This document shows positions 13,183 through 13,902 of a stretch of DNA of 13,902 nt, one piece after another. Source of the stretch: JACMOY01 sp038322575 (GTDB lineage Bacteria; Actinomycetota; Actinomycetes; Actinomycetales; Angustibacteraceae); contig JBBQGB010000077.1 of NCBI GenBank assembly GCA_038322575.1, positions 1 to 13,902 of the forward strand. Reading direction: 5' to 3'. The first letter of the stretch is position 1, and every line of letters begins with the position of its first letter. The position numbers and the translations under genes were made by a program. The notes beneath the pieces were generated by a model, which saw nothing but the letters and a program-made list of their open reading frames with translations, did not search any database and was not told the DNA's origin.

Positions 13183-13902
13183 ATGATGCTGCGACATGCC
13201 CCGTGGCTGCCGCGTGACCCGTTCGAGCAGGGCCCGCCGACGCAGCTGCTGCCGATCGCGCCGCGGATGCGGGTGGCGCTGATCGCCCCGTCGCGGCACC
13301 CGATCCGCGAGCCGTTCGCGGGGGGCCTGGAGGCCCACGTGCACGACCTGGCGGGCGCCCTGCGAGCACGCGGCCACACCGTCTCGCTGTTCGCGGCCCA
13401 GGGCTCGGACCACGCCGACCCCCGCCACGTGTTCACCGCGGGCGGCTGGGACCCCACCGCGCTGGCCGCCACCGACCCCTCGATGCCGGGCCGCGACTTC
13501 CTCAGCGACCACCACGAGCACCTGCGGCTGATGCTGGCGCTGGCCGGTCCGCTGGGACGCGACTTCGACGTCGTCCACAACCACTCGCTGCACCACCTGC
13601 CGGTCGCCATGGCGCCCTCGCTGTCGGTGCCGATGCTGACCACGCTGCACACCCCGCCGACTCCGTGGCTGGAGTCCGCGGTCGCGATCGGCGGTGGGCA
13701 CGGCACCGCGTTCGCCAGCGTCAGCGCCCACACGGCACGTCAGTGGGCCGGCACCCTCGCCATCGCGCCGCACGTCGTGCCCAACGGCGTCGACCTGCGC
13801 CGCTGGCCGCGCGGACCCGGCGGCGGCGACCTGCTGTGGTCGGGGCGCCTGGTCAGCGAGAAGGCGCCGCACCTGGCGATCGAGGCTGCTCGCCGGGCCG
13901 GA
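13183..13902 (+). CDS. GT4-family glycosyltransferase (partial, cut by window end)
   Basis: The first 240 residues of a GT-B glycosyltransferase; the frame is still open at the last base. After a 28-residue lead it shows RVALIAPSRHPIREPFAGGL (30-49), the usual GT4 opening with a glycine-rich acceptor loop. DVVHNHSLHH then precedes a TLHTPPTPW segment, and ASVSAHTARQW, VVPNGVDLRRW and LLWSGRLVSEKAPHLAIEAA mark the hinge and the start of the donor domain. The catalytic E-x7-E region would lie beyond the window. GGGGAGGG at 13173-13180 precedes two adjacent ATG codons; the second (13186) has the better spacing. ATG 13267 is possible but has no ribosome site. It diverges from the WcbI-like gene and probably belongs to the same glycan locus. 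Confidence 0.88.
   Translation, partial: MMLRHAPWLPRDPFEQGPPTQLLPIAPRMRVALIAPSRHPIREPFAGGLEAHVHDLAGALRARGHTVSLFAAQGSDHADPRHVFTAGGWDPTALAATDPSMPGRDFLSDHHEHLRLMLALAGPLGRDFDVVHNHSLHHLPVAMAPSLSVPMLTTLHTPPTPWLESAVAIGGGHGTAFASVSAHTARQWAGTLAIAPHVVPNGVDLRRWPRGPGGGDLLWSGRLVSEKAPHLAIEAARRAG

Overview
The window is very GC-rich, most genes start with GTG, third codon positions are almost all G or C, and neighbouring genes are joined by 4-bp GTGA stop/start overlaps. This points to a high-GC actinobacterium. A Micrococcales/Cellulomonas-like relative is my guess; the evidence is gene content (tandem fluc genes, cydABDC, a WcbI-family glycan gene) and not a phylogeny.

Layout. (1) 1-252: the possible last codons of a plus-strand gene, a pair of direct repeats, and a strong hairpin at 91-138 that probably ends transcription from both sides. 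(2) 253-3293, minus strand: a compact chain read from right to left, made of two tandem fluoride-channel subunits (crcB/fluC), a GH3 (NagZ-like) cell-envelope lipoprotein and a PAP2-family membrane phosphatase. (3) 3337-3951, minus strand: a two-CBS plus BON-like protein. (4) 3952-4119: a divergent control region with two DosR/DevR-type boxes. (5) 4120-10074, plus strand: a complete cydABDC operon, which encodes the two cytochrome bd oxidase subunits and the CydDC ABC transporter needed to assemble it. (6) 9928-13045, minus strand: three translationally coupled genes (WcbI-like, GT4-like and GT2 glycosyltransferases). The last one overlaps the 3' end of cydC tail to tail by 147 bp. (7) 13183-13902, plus strand: a divergent GT4 glycosyltransferase cut by the window end.

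How it fits together. The cyd operon gives a high-affinity terminal oxidase for low oxygen. The divergent CBS gene shares its control region, and the boxes there resemble the hypoxia/nitric-oxide response element of mycobacteria, where a CBS protein (Hrp1) is also a DosR target. The right end looks like part of a surface-glycan locus whose product is unknown. The left minus-strand chain mixes fluoride export with cell-wall turnover, which may reflect only compact gene packing. No stretch longer than 300 bases lacks a gene. I see no rRNA, tRNA, CRISPR array, insertion sequence or prophage gene.
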